Position numbers and translations under genes: made by a program. 64,000 nucleotides of DNA from the NCBI RefSeq assembly GCF_009176975.1, contig NZ_WEZG01000006.1, positions 62,001 through 126,000 of the forward strand. The letters are read 5' to 3'. Origin of the DNA: Aureimonas psammosilenae. GTDB taxonomy: Bacteria > Pseudomonadota > Alphaproteobacteria > Rhizobiales > Rhizobiaceae. Each line of letters begins with the position of its first letter. Position 1 is the stretch's first letter. Of this stretch, positions 8,668 through 20,408 are shown one piece after another. Under the pieces are notes generated by a model. That model was not told the DNA's origin. It searched no databases and saw only the letters and a list, made by a program, of their open reading frames with translations.

Positions 8668-9129
8668 ATGAGCCAGTTGAAGAACGAGGTCGACGTTCTG
8701 AAGCGCGTCCCGCTGTTTTCCGGCGTGGATGCGGCCAAGCTCAAGCTCCTCGCTTTCACGTCCAAAGTTGTCCGCTTCAAGGCGGGCGACGTCCTGTTCC
8801 GCCAGAACGATCCGGGCGACAGCGCCTATGTGATCCTGTCGGGCAAGGCGCGCGTTTTCGTGGACGGGCCGGACGGGGAGATCGATCTGGCCGAGGTCGG
8901 CGAAACGGACTTCGTCGGCGAGATCGCCATCTTGTGCGACGTGCCGAGAACCGCCAGCGTTTCGGCGACCACGGATCTCACCACCCTTCGCCTCGGCAAG
9001 GAAACCTTCGCCGAGTTTCTCGTGACCTTCCCCACCATGAGCGTGGCGATGATGCGCGAACTCGCCTTCCGCCTCAGCCGCACCACCGCCGAACTCGTCG
9101 CTTCCGAGCGGCGGCATGCCCATCCATGA
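8668..9129 (+). CDS. Stand-alone cyclic-nucleotide-binding domain protein
   Basis: A 153-residue protein that is essentially one Crp-type cyclic-nucleotide-binding domain. The beta-roll begins near residue 12, and the phosphate-binding cassette reads FVGEIAILCDVPRTASVSA (82-100), with the ribose-contacting glutamate E85 and phosphate-contacting arginine R94 both kept. There is no helix-turn-helix after the final helix, so it is not a classical transcription factor and probably acts through a protein partner. AAGGAGGT lies 11 bp before the ATG, a strong ribosome-binding site. It follows the ABC-like gene by 180 bp and precedes a hydrolase and a cyclase on the same strand. Binding of cAMP or cGMP is inferred. 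Confidence 0.88.
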   Translation: MSQLKNEVDVLKRVPLFSGVDAAKLKLLAFTSKVVRFKAGDVLFRQNDPGDSAYVILSGKARVFVDGPDGEIDLAEVGETDFVGEIAILCDVPRTASVSATTDLTTLRLGKETFAEFLVTFPTMSVAMMRELAFRLSRTTAELVASERRHAHP

Positions 9130-9275
9130 TCCAGCCCGCCGGCCCTTTCCTCCATCTCGCCAGCCACGGCACGCAGCGCCCATGCGGCGCCCGTCCCTGA
9201 ACCCGATCCGATCCCTCCCATGAAACCGATGCCGTGCAGCTCCTTCCCAAGACCGCAAGACGGGAGCGCGCCGGC

Positions 9276-10151
9276 ATGAGAACCGCGCAGACGGTAGCCG
9301 AGGATTTCGAGGTGGTGGTCTGGGGCGCACGGGGCACCCTGCCCGGCTCCGGTCCCTGCCAGACGGAATTCGGCACCGAAACCTGCTGCGTGGAAATGCG
9401 GATCGGGCAATGCCGGCTCGTCTTCGACGCAGGGACCGGCATCGTGCCGCTCGGGCGCTGGATGGCGGCGGAGGACGTGAAGGAGATCGACCTCTTCTTC
9501 TCCCATGTGCATTACGACCACATCATGGGCTTCCCCTTCTTCATGCCGCTCTACCGGCCGGGAACGCGCGTGTCCGTTTCGCTCGGCCATATGCTCGACG
9601 GCCGACCGGGGTCCGAACTGATCTCCGACTTCATGCGCGCGCCCTTTCTGCCGATCGGCCCGAAGGTGTTCAGCGCCGATATCGAATATCGCGACTTCAA
9701 GCCGGGCGACCTCCTAAAACCCGCGCCCGATATCCGCATCCGCACCGCGCGGTTGAACCATCCGAACGGGGCGGTCGGCTACCGCGTCGAGCATGGCGGG
9801 CGCGCCGTCGCCTATGTCACCGACACGGAGCACGTGCCGGGCAAGACCGACCAGAACGTCCTGTCCTTGTTCGAGAATGCCGATGTCGTTTTCTACGACA
9901 CATCCTATGCCGATGCCGAAATGGAGCGCTTTCGCAATTTCGGCCATTCCTCATGGGAAGAAGGCGTGCGGCTGGCCAAGCGCGCCGGCGTCGGGCAGCT
10001 CGTCCTTTTCCACCACATGCCGATGCGCGACGACGACAAGCTCGCCGAGATCGAAGCAGCGGCCAGGGCCATCTTTCCGGGCACTGTCGCCGGACGCAGC
10101 GGCATGACCTTCCAACTCGCTCCGGCACGCGCGAGGGCGGAGGCGGGATAA
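9276..10151 (+). CDS. Metallo-beta-lactamase-fold hydrolase, candidate cyclic-nucleotide phosphodiesterase
   Basis: A 291-residue cytoplasmic metallohydrolase. The metal-binding motif is HVHYDH (H77, H79, D81, H82); further likely ligands are H162 (LNHPNG), D183 (VTDTEH) and H246/H247 (LFHHMP). I chose the ATG at 9276, with GGGAG 9 bp upstream; an in-frame GTG at 9234 would add 14 residues. Its TAA overlaps the ATG of the cyclase gene, so the two are translated together. MBL-fold enzymes include RNase Z-like and cyclic-nucleotide phosphodiesterases; the cyclase pairing makes cNMP hydrolysis the leading guess, but this is not proven by sequence. Confidence 0.82.
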   Translation: MRTAQTVAEDFEVVVWGARGTLPGSGPCQTEFGTETCCVEMRIGQCRLVFDAGTGIVPLGRWMAAEDVKEIDLFFSHVHYDHIMGFPFFMPLYRPGTRVSVSLGHMLDGRPGSELISDFMRAPFLPIGPKVFSADIEYRDFKPGDLLKPAPDIRIRTARLNHPNGAVGYRVEHGGRAVAYVTDTEHVPGKTDQNVLSLFENADVVFYDTSYADAEMERFRNFGHSSWEEGVRLAKRAGVGQLVLFHHMPMRDDDKLAEIEAAARAIFPGTVAGRSGMTFQLAPARARAEAG

Positions 10152-11596
10152 TGCCCGCCCCGGACGAGGAAGCGGAGCGCGGACGCGCCCGCATCCGCCC
10201 GCGCGAGGTCTGGAACCAGATCCGGGGGCGCGAGATGCCGCGCATCGTCTCCCCGGCGATCCGCTTGCGCGTGCGCCGTCAGGACGATGTCGGCGAGGTC
10301 ATCGTCAAGCTCATCCAGATCTTCGTCGCCTGCTTCGTGGCCGTGCTTTATCTCGCGACCCGCCTGCCGCACGACATGCCCATCTTCGCCTCGCCCGTCC
10401 CTTACGTGATCGCGACCTATCTGGCCTTGTCGTTTCTCGGCCTCGCCTGGGCGATGCATCCCCCGGTTCCGGACGTGGCCGTTTATGCCTCGATCGTCGT
10501 CGACTTCCTTCTGCTCTACGGGCTGATCTGGAGCCTGCACCTCCATTTCGGGCAGCCGCCATCCTTCGTGCTGAAATCGCCGACGCTCCTCTACGTCTTC
10601 CTGTTCATCGCCATCCGGATGCTGCGCTTCGAGCTTCGCTTCGTGATCGCGGCCGGCTTGGCGGCCGCCGCCGGATGGATCGGACTCGTCGTCTGGGTGC
10701 TGCGATCCGATCCGCAGAAGCTGTCCTTCGCCCCCGACTTCGCCGCTTATCTCAATACCGGCGGCGTTCTGATCGGGGTGGAGGTCGACAAGACGCTGGT
10801 GATCCTGCTCGTCACCGCCGTTCTGGCCCTCGCGCTTCTCCTGACGCGCCACCTCGTGGCGGTGGCGGTGACCGAAGCGCAGGCGGCGGTGAATCTGGCG
10901 CGCTTCTTCGACCCCGCCGTCGCCGACGACATCCGCACCCTCGACACGGACCTGACGCCCGGCAACGGCAACCAGCGCGAAGCCTCGATCATGTTCGTGG
11001 ACCTTCGCGGCTTCACCGCGATCGCCGCCGAGCATCCGCCTTCCGACGTTCTCCAGGCGCTGGCGAACTTCCAGAAGACGGTGGTGCCGATCATCCGCGA
11101 CCATGGCGGCACGATCGACAAGTTCATGGGCGACGGCATCATGGCGACGTTCGGCGCGGTGCGCCCCCTGCCGACCCATGCCGCGAACGCCCTGATGGCG
11201 GCGGAAGCGGTGCTGTCCGCTTATTCGCACCGCGCGGCCGAGGACGATTCATGGCTCGCGCCCGGCGGCATCGGCATCGCGGTGGTGGCGGGCAAGGTCG
11301 TGTCGGGGGTCGTCGGCGTCGAAGGCCGGCTGGAATTCACCGTGATCGGCGGCGCGGTGAATCTCTGCGCCAAGCTGGAAAAGCACAACAAGGAGCTCGG
11401 CACGCTGGCGCTGACGACGCTGGACACCCTGAACCTCGCAAGGCTTCAGGGTTTCAAGCCGAAACGACGCATCCCCTCCCTGAACGTCGCGCTGCCTGGC
11501 ACGGTCGGCAGCGTCGAGGTGGCGATCCTCGCCGCCCGCCGGGATGGACTCATCCGCAACCTTCGCCGCCGGCTCAATCGCAGCGCCCGGCCCTGA
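10151..11596 (+). CDS. Membrane-bound class III adenylate/guanylate cyclase
   Basis: A 481-residue protein with about six membrane helices (near 50-70, 84-102, 108-130, 144-158, 163-184, 214-234) and a C-terminal class III cyclase domain (about 275-450). Both metal-binding aspartates are present in IMFVDLRGFTAIA (D284) and DKFMGDGIMATFG (D328), with the purine-selecting lysine K324. The later block reads FTVIGGAVNLCAKLE: T397 and N404 are kept, while the transition-state arginine position is lysine K408 and the usual Asp after IG is Gly. ATG overlaps the upstream TAA (TAATG). The product could be cAMP, cGMP or another cyclic nucleotide. It ends 15 bp from a convergent permease gene. Confidence 0.9.
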   Translation: MPAPDEEAERGRARIRPREVWNQIRGREMPRIVSPAIRLRVRRQDDVGEVIVKLIQIFVACFVAVLYLATRLPHDMPIFASPVPYVIATYLALSFLGLAWAMHPPVPDVAVYASIVVDFLLLYGLIWSLHLHFGQPPSFVLKSPTLLYVFLFIAIRMLRFELRFVIAAGLAAAAGWIGLVVWVLRSDPQKLSFAPDFAAYLNTGGVLIGVEVDKTLVILLVTAVLALALLLTRHLVAVAVTEAQAAVNLARFFDPAVADDIRTLDTDLTPGNGNQREASIMFVDLRGFTAIAAEHPPSDVLQALANFQKTVVPIIRDHGGTIDKFMGDGIMATFGAVRPLPTHAANALMAAEAVLSAYSHRAAEDDSWLAPGGIGIAVVAGKVVSGVVGVEGRLEFTVIGGAVNLCAKLEKHNKELGTLALTTLDTLNLARLQGFKPKRRIPSLNVALPGTVGSVEVAILAARRDGLIRNLRRRLNRSARP

Positions 11597-11611
11597 GCCT
11601 GAAGGATTGCG

Positions 11612-12769
11612 TCAATGCGCGTGGGGGTCCACCGCGTCGCGCAGACCGTCGCCGAGGAAGGAGAAGGCAAGCACCACCAGCATCACCGGCACCATCGGGA
11701 ACAGGAGCCACGGGTAAAGCGCGACGGCCTCGATGTTCTGCGCTTCCGACAAAAGCACGCCCCAGCTCGTGATCGGCGGGCGAAGGCCGAGCCCGAGGAA
11801 GGACAAGGCCGTTTCCGCGAGGATCATCGACGGAATCGACAGGCTCGCCGAAGCGATCAGATGGCTCATGAAGTTCGGCAGAAGATGGCGGGCGATGACG
11901 CGCGAGGGCTTGGCGCCCATCATCACGGCGGCGGCGGTGAAGTCCTCTTCGCGCAAGGAGAGAAGCTTGGAGCGCACCGCGCGGGCAAGCGCCGGCCAGT
12001 CGAGCAACGCCAAGATGATGGTGATGCCGAAATAGATGAGGATCGGGCTCCAGGTGACGGGGAGCGCGGCCGAAAGCGCCAGCCAAAGCGGCAGTTCGGG
12101 AATGGAGCGCAACGTTTCGGTCGTGCGCTGCACCCACCAGTCGATCCGGCCGCCGAAATAACCGGCAAGACCGCCGAAGAAGAGGCCGAGCACGAAGGAG
12201 ATGGTGACGCCGACGAGACCGACGGTGAGCGAGATCCGCGCCCCGTGGATCAACCGGCTCAGCATGTCGTGGCCGAGCCTGTCGGTGCCGAGCAGAAACA
12301 TCGTGCCCCCTTCCGGCGGGCAGACGAGGTGGAAGTTTCCCTCGATCAGGCCCCAGAACAGGTAGGGATCGCCGGAACAGAAGAAGCGGATCGGCTGGGG
12401 CTGCGTCCGGTCTTCGGTGTAGCGGCGCTGGAGCGTGTCGAGATCGAGCGTGCCGGTGGTCTTGTAGGTGAAGGGCCCGATGAAGCTGCCCTCGTGGAAG
12501 AGGTGCAAGCTCTGCGGCGGCATGAAGATGTGCTGCGTGTTGCGCGTTTCGAGACCATAGGGCGCAAGGATCTCGGTGAAGAACACGGTGAGATAGGCCG
12601 GCACCAGGAAGATCAGCGCCAGCATCGCGATCCGGTGGCGCCGGAAGCGCCACCAGATGATCTGGCGCTGCGAAGCGCGCGTATATTTGTCGGAATAGCG
12701 CGAGCCTTCCGCCATCGTCCTTTTCGGGTCGAAGGGCGCTTCGTTGACGTAGTGGGGCAGCGTGCTCAC
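11612..12769 (-). CDS. ABC transporter permease, DppC/YejE type
   Basis: Inner-membrane permease of a peptide/oligosaccharide-type ABC importer. It has 385 residues, with a first helix near residues 48-70 and a large periplasmic insertion (about 70-165) as in YejE-like permeases. The transport domain begins at LGTDRLGHDMLSRLIHGARIS, followed by the cytoplasmic coupling EEDFTAAAVMMGAKPSRVIARH and the SFLGLGLRPP ending typical of DppC homologues. The GTG start at 12769 overlaps the TGA of the partner permease (GTGA), so the pair is translationally coupled. It is the last gene of the long minus-strand glycan/transport run. Confidence 0.88.
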   Translation of the reverse strand: MSTLPHYVNEAPFDPKRTMAEGSRYSDKYTRASQRQIIWWRFRRHRIAMLALIFLVPAYLTVFFTEILAPYGLETRNTQHIFMPPQSLHLFHEGSFIGPFTYKTTGTLDLDTLQRRYTEDRTQPQPIRFFCSGDPYLFWGLIEGNFHLVCPPEGGTMFLLGTDRLGHDMLSRLIHGARISLTVGLVGVTISFVLGLFFGGLAGYFGGRIDWWVQRTTETLRSIPELPLWLALSAALPVTWSPILIYFGITIILALLDWPALARAVRSKLLSLREEDFTAAAVMMGAKPSRVIARHLLPNFMSHLIASASLSIPSMILAETALSFLGLGLRPPITSWGVLLSEAQNIEAVALYPWLLFPMVPVMLVVLAFSFLGDGLRDAVDPHAH

Positions 12770-13764
12770 GATTTGCGCCCCCGCTCCAACCGCACGCGCG
12801 GGTCGATGGCAGCCAGAAGAAGGTCGGACACGAGCATGCCGACGACGGTGAGAACCGCGAGGAACATCAGGAAGGACCCGGCCAGATACATGTCCTGGCT
12901 GCGCAGCGAGGACAGGAGCATCGGCCCGGTGGTCGGCAGGCTCATCACCGCCGACACGATCACCGAACCCGACACAATCTGCGGCAGAAGCGTGCCGATA
13001 TCGGACACGAAGGGATTGAGAACGGCACGCAGCGGATATTTGCGCAGGATCCTACCCTCTGGCAGGCCCTTGGCCCTGGCGGTGACGACATAGGGCTTCT
13101 GCAACTCGTCCAGGAGATTGGCGCGAAGGCGGCGGATCATGCCGGCCGTTCCCGCCGTGCCGATCACGATCACCGGCACCACGAGATGGGCGAAGAGCGA
13201 GCCGGCTTTGCCGATCGACCAGCCCTCGCCGATATAGGCGGGGTCCATCAACCCGCCGATGGAGATGCCGAACCAGACGTTCGACAGATAAAGAAGGATC
13301 AGCGCCAAAAGGAAGTTCGGCGTCGCCAGCCCGATATAGCCGAGAAAGGACAGGGAATGGTCGGCGAAGCTGTATTGATGCGTCGCGATATAAACGCCGA
13401 TCGGGAAGGACACGCCGTAGATGAAGAGAACGGTGAGGAAGTTCAGAAGCAAGGTCAGGAACAAGCGGTCGCCCACCACGTCCGCCACCGGCATCTGATA
13501 TTCGAAGGAATAGCCGAGATTGCCGTGCAGAAGCCCAGTGACCCATTCGAGATACTGCACCGGCATCGGCTGATCGAGGCCGTATTGCTCGCGCAGGAAG
13601 TCCACCTTGTCGGAGCTGACATCCTCGCCCTGCGCCTGGAGATCGGCGATATAGGTCGTCAGGTAGTCGCCGGGCGGAAGCTGGATCACGACGAAGACCA
13701 GAACGCTGATGACGGCCAGCGTGCCGATCATGGTCGCGACGCGGCGCAGGAGAAAGCCGAGCAT
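12766..13764 (-). CDS. ABC transporter permease, DppB/YejB type
   Basis: A 332-residue permease and partner of the downstream DppC-type subunit. It starts MLGFLLRRVATMIGTLAV at the ATG at 13764, the standard DppB N-terminus, and the frame upstream of that is only shadow of the binding-protein gene. It shows the conserved FLREQYGLDQPMPVQYL linker, several helices, and the coupling motif ANLLDELQKPYVVTARAKGL before the final PTTGPMLLSSLRSQD block. The stop overlaps the GTG of the next gene. Substrate is not readable from permeases; the adjacent binding protein and glycan genes suggest an oligosaccharide or glycopeptide, which is inference. Confidence 0.88.
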   Translation of the reverse strand: MLGFLLRRVATMIGTLAVISVLVFVVIQLPPGDYLTTYIADLQAQGEDVSSDKVDFLREQYGLDQPMPVQYLEWVTGLLHGNLGYSFEYQMPVADVVGDRLFLTLLLNFLTVLFIYGVSFPIGVYIATHQYSFADHSLSFLGYIGLATPNFLLALILLYLSNVWFGISIGGLMDPAYIGEGWSIGKAGSLFAHLVVPVIVIGTAGTAGMIRRLRANLLDELQKPYVVTARAKGLPEGRILRKYPLRAVLNPFVSDIGTLLPQIVSGSVIVSAVMSLPTTGPMLLSSLRSQDMYLAGSFLMFLAVLTVVGMLVSDLLLAAIDPRVRLERGRKS

Positions 13765-13789
13765 CGGGATCAGGTCCTTGAAGAAGCCG

Positions 13790-15754
13790 TCACGGGATCG
13801 AAGCCTGCTTTTCGTCGGGCTCGCCGAAGAAGAAGGTTTCCATGCGATAAACGCCGAAGAAGGCGCCTGGATTCCAGTTGTAGACGGCGCGCTCGGGCAC
13901 GTTCTGCAAGCGGTCGGACACGAGCACGAGATTGTCGATGCCCGACACGATGCCGATACGCAGCGCCTCGTCCGCGTTGATGTCGAGCATTTCCGTCCAG
14001 ATGCGCGCGCGCTCGGCTTCGTCGAGGGAAACGGTCCATTGCCGGTGGAGGTCCAGAAGCTTCCGGGCGACCGGCAGGTCGGGCGCCGCGCCCATATTGC
14101 CCTTGGTCTCGAAATGGCTGCCCCAGGCCGGCCATTCGGGCTGTTCGCCATCGGTCGGCGCGAGTTGCGCCGGGCTCCAGTCGACGGTCGGCAAGCCGTT
14201 CTCGAGCCCCGTCGAAACGGACATCATGGTGGAGCCGGCCGCCAGGCGGCTCGACAGGGTTTCGCGCTCGGAAGGCTTGATGAGAAGCTTGATGCCGATC
14301 TTACGGTAGTCCTCGGCCACAAGCCCGAGAACGTCGACCTGCTCGCTGTCCTCGCCCGCCGTTTCCACGATGATGATCATCTGCCGCCCGTCCGGCAAAA
14401 GGCGGATGCCGCCCGAGCGCTCGGTGAGGCCGAGGGAATCGAGAAGCCGCTCGGCCTCGGCCGGATCGTAATTGGCGTAACGCTTCGCGCGCGCCTCGTC
14501 ATAGAAGGGCGAGCCTTCCATCGCCGTGTCCACCACCGGGAGCCCGAGACCGTAATAGATCGCCTGGTTGATGTCCTCGCGGTTCATGCCGAGCGACAGG
14601 GCCCGGCGGAAATCGGCGTTCTGGAAGAGCTTGCGCCACACCTCGTCGCGCACGTTAAGGTTCGGGTAGAGCGTGATCTTGGAGCCCTTGCCGCCCTTCC
14701 AGCGCCGGACCTGATAGCCTTCTCGGGCGGCCGCCTGCTTCAGGAAGGCATAGTTGTTGAAGACGAGATAGCTCGCCTGGAGATCGGCGGCGCCCGCCCC
14801 GGCCTGCGCCGGGATCAGCTTGGAACTCGCGATCCCCATCGCCACCTCGTCGATATAGGGGAGCTGGTGTCCGGCTTTGTCGATCCGGTGGAAGAAGGGG
14901 TTGCGCGCGAAGATGAAGCGATCGGCCGGAGGCTTGGTGCGAAGCACGAAGGGCTCCAGCGAGGGGAGCTTCGGGTCCGAATTCTTGTATTGCTGGTCGT
15001 ATTTGAAGTGAAGCGCCACCCAGTTGCGCTGGCCGGAATCCTTGACCTTCTCGGCGAGCTTGGCCGCATCGGCATACTTGGCGTGGAATTTCTTGAGGTA
15101 ATGGGCCGGCCGGTAGATGTAGAGCGGCTGGGGCGCGGCGATGGCCGGCAGAAAGAACGGGTTCGGCTTCGACCATTCGTAGCGCACCGTCACGTCGTCG
15201 ACGAAGGTCACCTTCGGGACCTCGCCGTCCACCAGCACCTCGCGCGGAGGCCCGAACTTGTTGAGTTCCTCGTTGTTGACGACATCCTCCCACCAGTAGC
15301 GGAAGTCCTCCGCCGTGAAAGGCTCGCCATCCGACCACTTGTGGCCGCGCCGGAGATGGAAGGTGAAGATGCGGTCGTCCTCGACATCGACGGCTTTGGC
15401 GAGGTCCGGCACGAGCTTCTGGTCAGGCGTGTAGCCGACGAGGCGGGCATAGCCGTAGACCACCATGCGGCGCGTGTCCTTGGCCTGCCCCTCGATGATG
15501 CGCAGGCTGCCGCCATATTGGCCGACGCGCCGGCCCTCGGCGGGAAGATCCATCACCAGGGGCTCGGCCGGAATGCGTGTCCCCACCGGCGGCAGCTTGC
15601 CGTCCGCCACATCCTTTTCGAGCGCCGGCGATTCGGTCATCTCGGCGGCGCGGGCCGTTGCCGGCTCGCGAAGAGCCAAAGCCAGCGTCAGACCTGCGCC
15701 GGCCAGAAGCGCGGCGCGGCGCGACAGGGTGAAACTCGGGAACTTCGGCTGCAT
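13790..15754 (-). CDS. ABC transporter family 5 extracellular solute-binding protein
   Basis: Periplasmic binding protein of 654 residues, large even for family 5. The N-terminus has a signal peptide with a twin-arginine-like SRRAALLAGAGLTLALAL, so Tat or Sec export is possible. The mature protein shows the family layout: FHLRRGHKWSDGEPFTAED near 130-150, AEDFRYWWEDV, and FRRALSLGMNREDINQA near 390. It resembles the long binding proteins that pair with YejBE-type permeases. It precedes its two permeases with a 25-bp gap and follows the FkbM gene by 27 bp, giving a complete importer when the tandem ATPase upstream is counted. Confidence 0.88.
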   Translation of the reverse strand: MQPKFPSFTLSRRAALLAGAGLTLALALREPATARAAEMTESPALEKDVADGKLPPVGTRIPAEPLVMDLPAEGRRVGQYGGSLRIIEGQAKDTRRMVVYGYARLVGYTPDQKLVPDLAKAVDVEDDRIFTFHLRRGHKWSDGEPFTAEDFRYWWEDVVNNEELNKFGPPREVLVDGEVPKVTFVDDVTVRYEWSKPNPFFLPAIAAPQPLYIYRPAHYLKKFHAKYADAAKLAEKVKDSGQRNWVALHFKYDQQYKNSDPKLPSLEPFVLRTKPPADRFIFARNPFFHRIDKAGHQLPYIDEVAMGIASSKLIPAQAGAGAADLQASYLVFNNYAFLKQAAAREGYQVRRWKGGKGSKITLYPNLNVRDEVWRKLFQNADFRRALSLGMNREDINQAIYYGLGLPVVDTAMEGSPFYDEARAKRYANYDPAEAERLLDSLGLTERSGGIRLLPDGRQMIIIVETAGEDSEQVDVLGLVAEDYRKIGIKLLIKPSERETLSSRLAAGSTMMSVSTGLENGLPTVDWSPAQLAPTDGEQPEWPAWGSHFETKGNMGAAPDLPVARKLLDLHRQWTVSLDEAERARIWTEMLDINADEALRIGIVSGIDNLVLVSDRLQNVPERAVYNWNPGAFFGVYRMETFFFGEPDEKQASIP

Positions 15755-15781
15755 GGTCTCGCCCTTCCCTTGGCCTTTGCC

Positions 15782-16950
15782 TTACCCGCGCGGTGCGATC
15801 AGATAGTTGGCGTGACCCTTGTCGGAGAAGATCCGTTCGATCCGGTATCCGGCAAGGTCCAGCCAGCGCATGAACTGCGCGGTATTGGCATTTGCGATTT
15901 CGATGAAGATCAATGGTCTGGCAGAGGCGATCGTTGCCTTTGCTCCCTCCAGAACATCGAGCTCCATGCCTTCCACATCGATTTTCAGGAGGTCGGGCGC
16001 TTGCGTCAAGACGTCGTCCAGCCGCACGACGGGAATACTGCCCTCGCCCGCGCCTTCAGCCAGATGGCCGGCGCCGAGGCCGCCGCGCTCGGAAGACACG
16101 ATCCGCATCCGCTCTTCCCGCGCGCCGACGCCCGTTCCCATCATGGAAAGATCGACATTGGACAGGCCGTTGGCCTCCACAGCTTGGGCCAGAGCCTTTG
16201 CGGCTTCCGGCGAGGGCTCGAAGGGTAGTACATGGGACGCGGCCATCGGCCCGGCGAAGAAAACCGTGTGGTTGCCGGTATTGGCCCCGACATCCACCAC
16301 CCGCCGGCCGCTCCCGAGCCGTGCGCGCAGAACCTCCAACTCGCCCGCCTCGAAGAAACTCCCGCGCGTTTGATCGCGCTCGATGCCGGCATTCCGGCCC
16401 GTATAGGGCAGGCGATAGGCAACGCCTTCGTGGCGCACATCCAGAAAGACCGGGCGCTCTTCCAGTCTGGCGATGATCTCGTGCCGTTCGTCCGCCGTCA
16501 GCGGCAGGGGCTCGGCGTCGAGAACAGCCAGCGGCGCGGCGAGCTTGATGCAGCGCGCTTCGTTCCAAAGGCGGAACAAGCGCTCGATGCGCCCTTCCCC
16601 TTCGTTCGCGCCTTGGAGAAAGTGGTCGAGCGCTTCCACCCGCCAGAAGCGCGGTTCGCCGACGAACCAGTGGAGAAGGGCGTGAGCCAGACGCGCGGGC
16701 TCGTCGAAGGCAAGACGCGAGGGTCGCCACAGCGCCGGAGGAGAACCAACCGCCACCGCGCCGAACACCACGTCGAACATGTCGAAAGCCGGCGCGGCGA
16801 GAAGCGCGGCGTCGTCAGCCAACCGCTCGCCCGGCGCATGAAAGGCCACCCATTCAGCGCCTTTCGCCTTCGCATCGTCCAGCGACCGGCCGAGCGAGGC
16901 GAGGTCGGCAAGGCTCGCCTCGGCCATCAGGATCGGGGGCAAGGCGAAGC

Positions 16951-16954
<4 letters not shown>
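15782..16954 (-). CDS. FkbM family SAM-dependent methyltransferase with extra N-terminal domain
   Basis: A 390-residue protein. The C-terminal half is an FkbM methyltransferase: SAM-binding VVDVGANTGNHTVFFAGP (about 217-234), acidic post-strand VLPFEPSPEA, and the family signature LLKIDVEGMELDVLEGA (about 324-340). The first 150 or so residues have no motif I know. FkbM enzymes commonly O-methylate sugars or other small molecules, so methylation of the glycan made by the neighbouring enzymes is the natural inference. The GTG start at 16954 overlaps the TGA of the ATPase-lyase gene; an ATG nine codons in is the alternative start. Confidence 0.85.
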
Positions 16955-19611
<2,657 letters not shown>

Positions 19612-19634
19612 TCGCCCATCTTCGCTATGCGGCC

Positions 19635-20408
19635 TCATCCATTAGCTAGAAGATTCTCGACGGAAATAAACCGGCAATCATTTCTCCGCGCGAGATAACA
19701 GAGAAGATTGTTCAGGAATGTGAAAGTCGCCTCGTCCTGCACGAGATGATGGGTGAGGATGCCGGTGGGCGCGCGCGGATCGATCCGGCCCTCCCCCATC
19801 GCGTCGAGACGGGCAAGAAGCGCGCCGAGGACAGCGGGCGTGCCTACGAATCCGCCGCCCGCGCCCCAAGCGATCGGATCGAGATGGGTGTCGAAACGAG
19901 AGAGTTCCGCCCCCCTCCCGCAAAGCGGCTTGTCGGCGAAGAGCGACAGAGCCTCGAAGCCGAGGGCATTCAGACCGCCCGCGACATCTTCGCCGATGCG
20001 GTTCCAGGGAGGGACCAGAACGGGGAGACGCCGGGGGAAGCCCTCGAGGCGGCACCATCCTTCCGCGATTTCCGCCAGAACGATCTCGGCCGGCCGATGA
20101 TCGCCGAGTTCGGTCTTCTTTTCATCCGGCGGCGCGTGGTTTCGATGCGCCCAACCGTGGGGGAGGACGTGGACGCCCGTCATGGGGGTAAGCCGGTCGG
20201 CCAGCGCGTTTTTGGCAAAGGCGGGAATGACGGCGAGCGCCACCGGCATCGCGTGGTCCTCCGCGATCCGCAAGAGACGGTCGAGGGCGGGGGTCGGCCG
20301 CACCGCGTCGTCGTCGCGAAGCCAGAAGCGGGCCGGCGCGCCGGTTTGATCGGACAAGCGGTCGAGCCGGTCGCCGAGACTGGACCAGAGCGCGACCTCA
20401 TCCCTCAT
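19635..20408 (-). CDS. Polysaccharide deacetylase family protein
   Basis: A 257-residue protein resembling the WalW-type branch of NodB-fold deacetylases, which remove N- or O-acetyl groups from sugars. It shows an early acidic motif RDDDAV (about 31-36), LPHGWAHRNHAPP (about 82-94) with metal-binding histidines, VPPWNR (about 132-137) and THHLVQDE (about 224-231). No signal peptide is visible, so it may act on a cytoplasmic precursor. The ATG overlaps the TGA of the upstream glycosyltransferase (ATGA), and the ATPase-lyase gene follows after 23 bp. The substrate is presumably the glycan made by this operon, which is inferred. Confidence 0.82.
   Translation of the reverse strand: MRDEVALWSSLGDRLDRLSDQTGAPARFWLRDDDAVRPTPALDRLLRIAEDHAMPVALAVIPAFAKNALADRLTPMTGVHVLPHGWAHRNHAPPDEKKTELGDHRPAEIVLAEIAEGWCRLEGFPRRLPVLVPPWNRIGEDVAGGLNALGFEALSLFADKPLCGRGAELSRFDTHLDPIAWGAGGGFVGTPAVLGALLARLDAMGEGRIDPRAPTGILTHHLVQDEATFTFLNNLLCYLARRNDCRFISVENLLANG

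Noticed and set aside
9234-9275. GTG at 9234 as the start of the MBL-fold hydrolase
   Set aside because: The ATG at 9276 has a better ribosome-binding site (GGGAG) and begins nearer the first beta strand; the extra 14 residues look unstructured.
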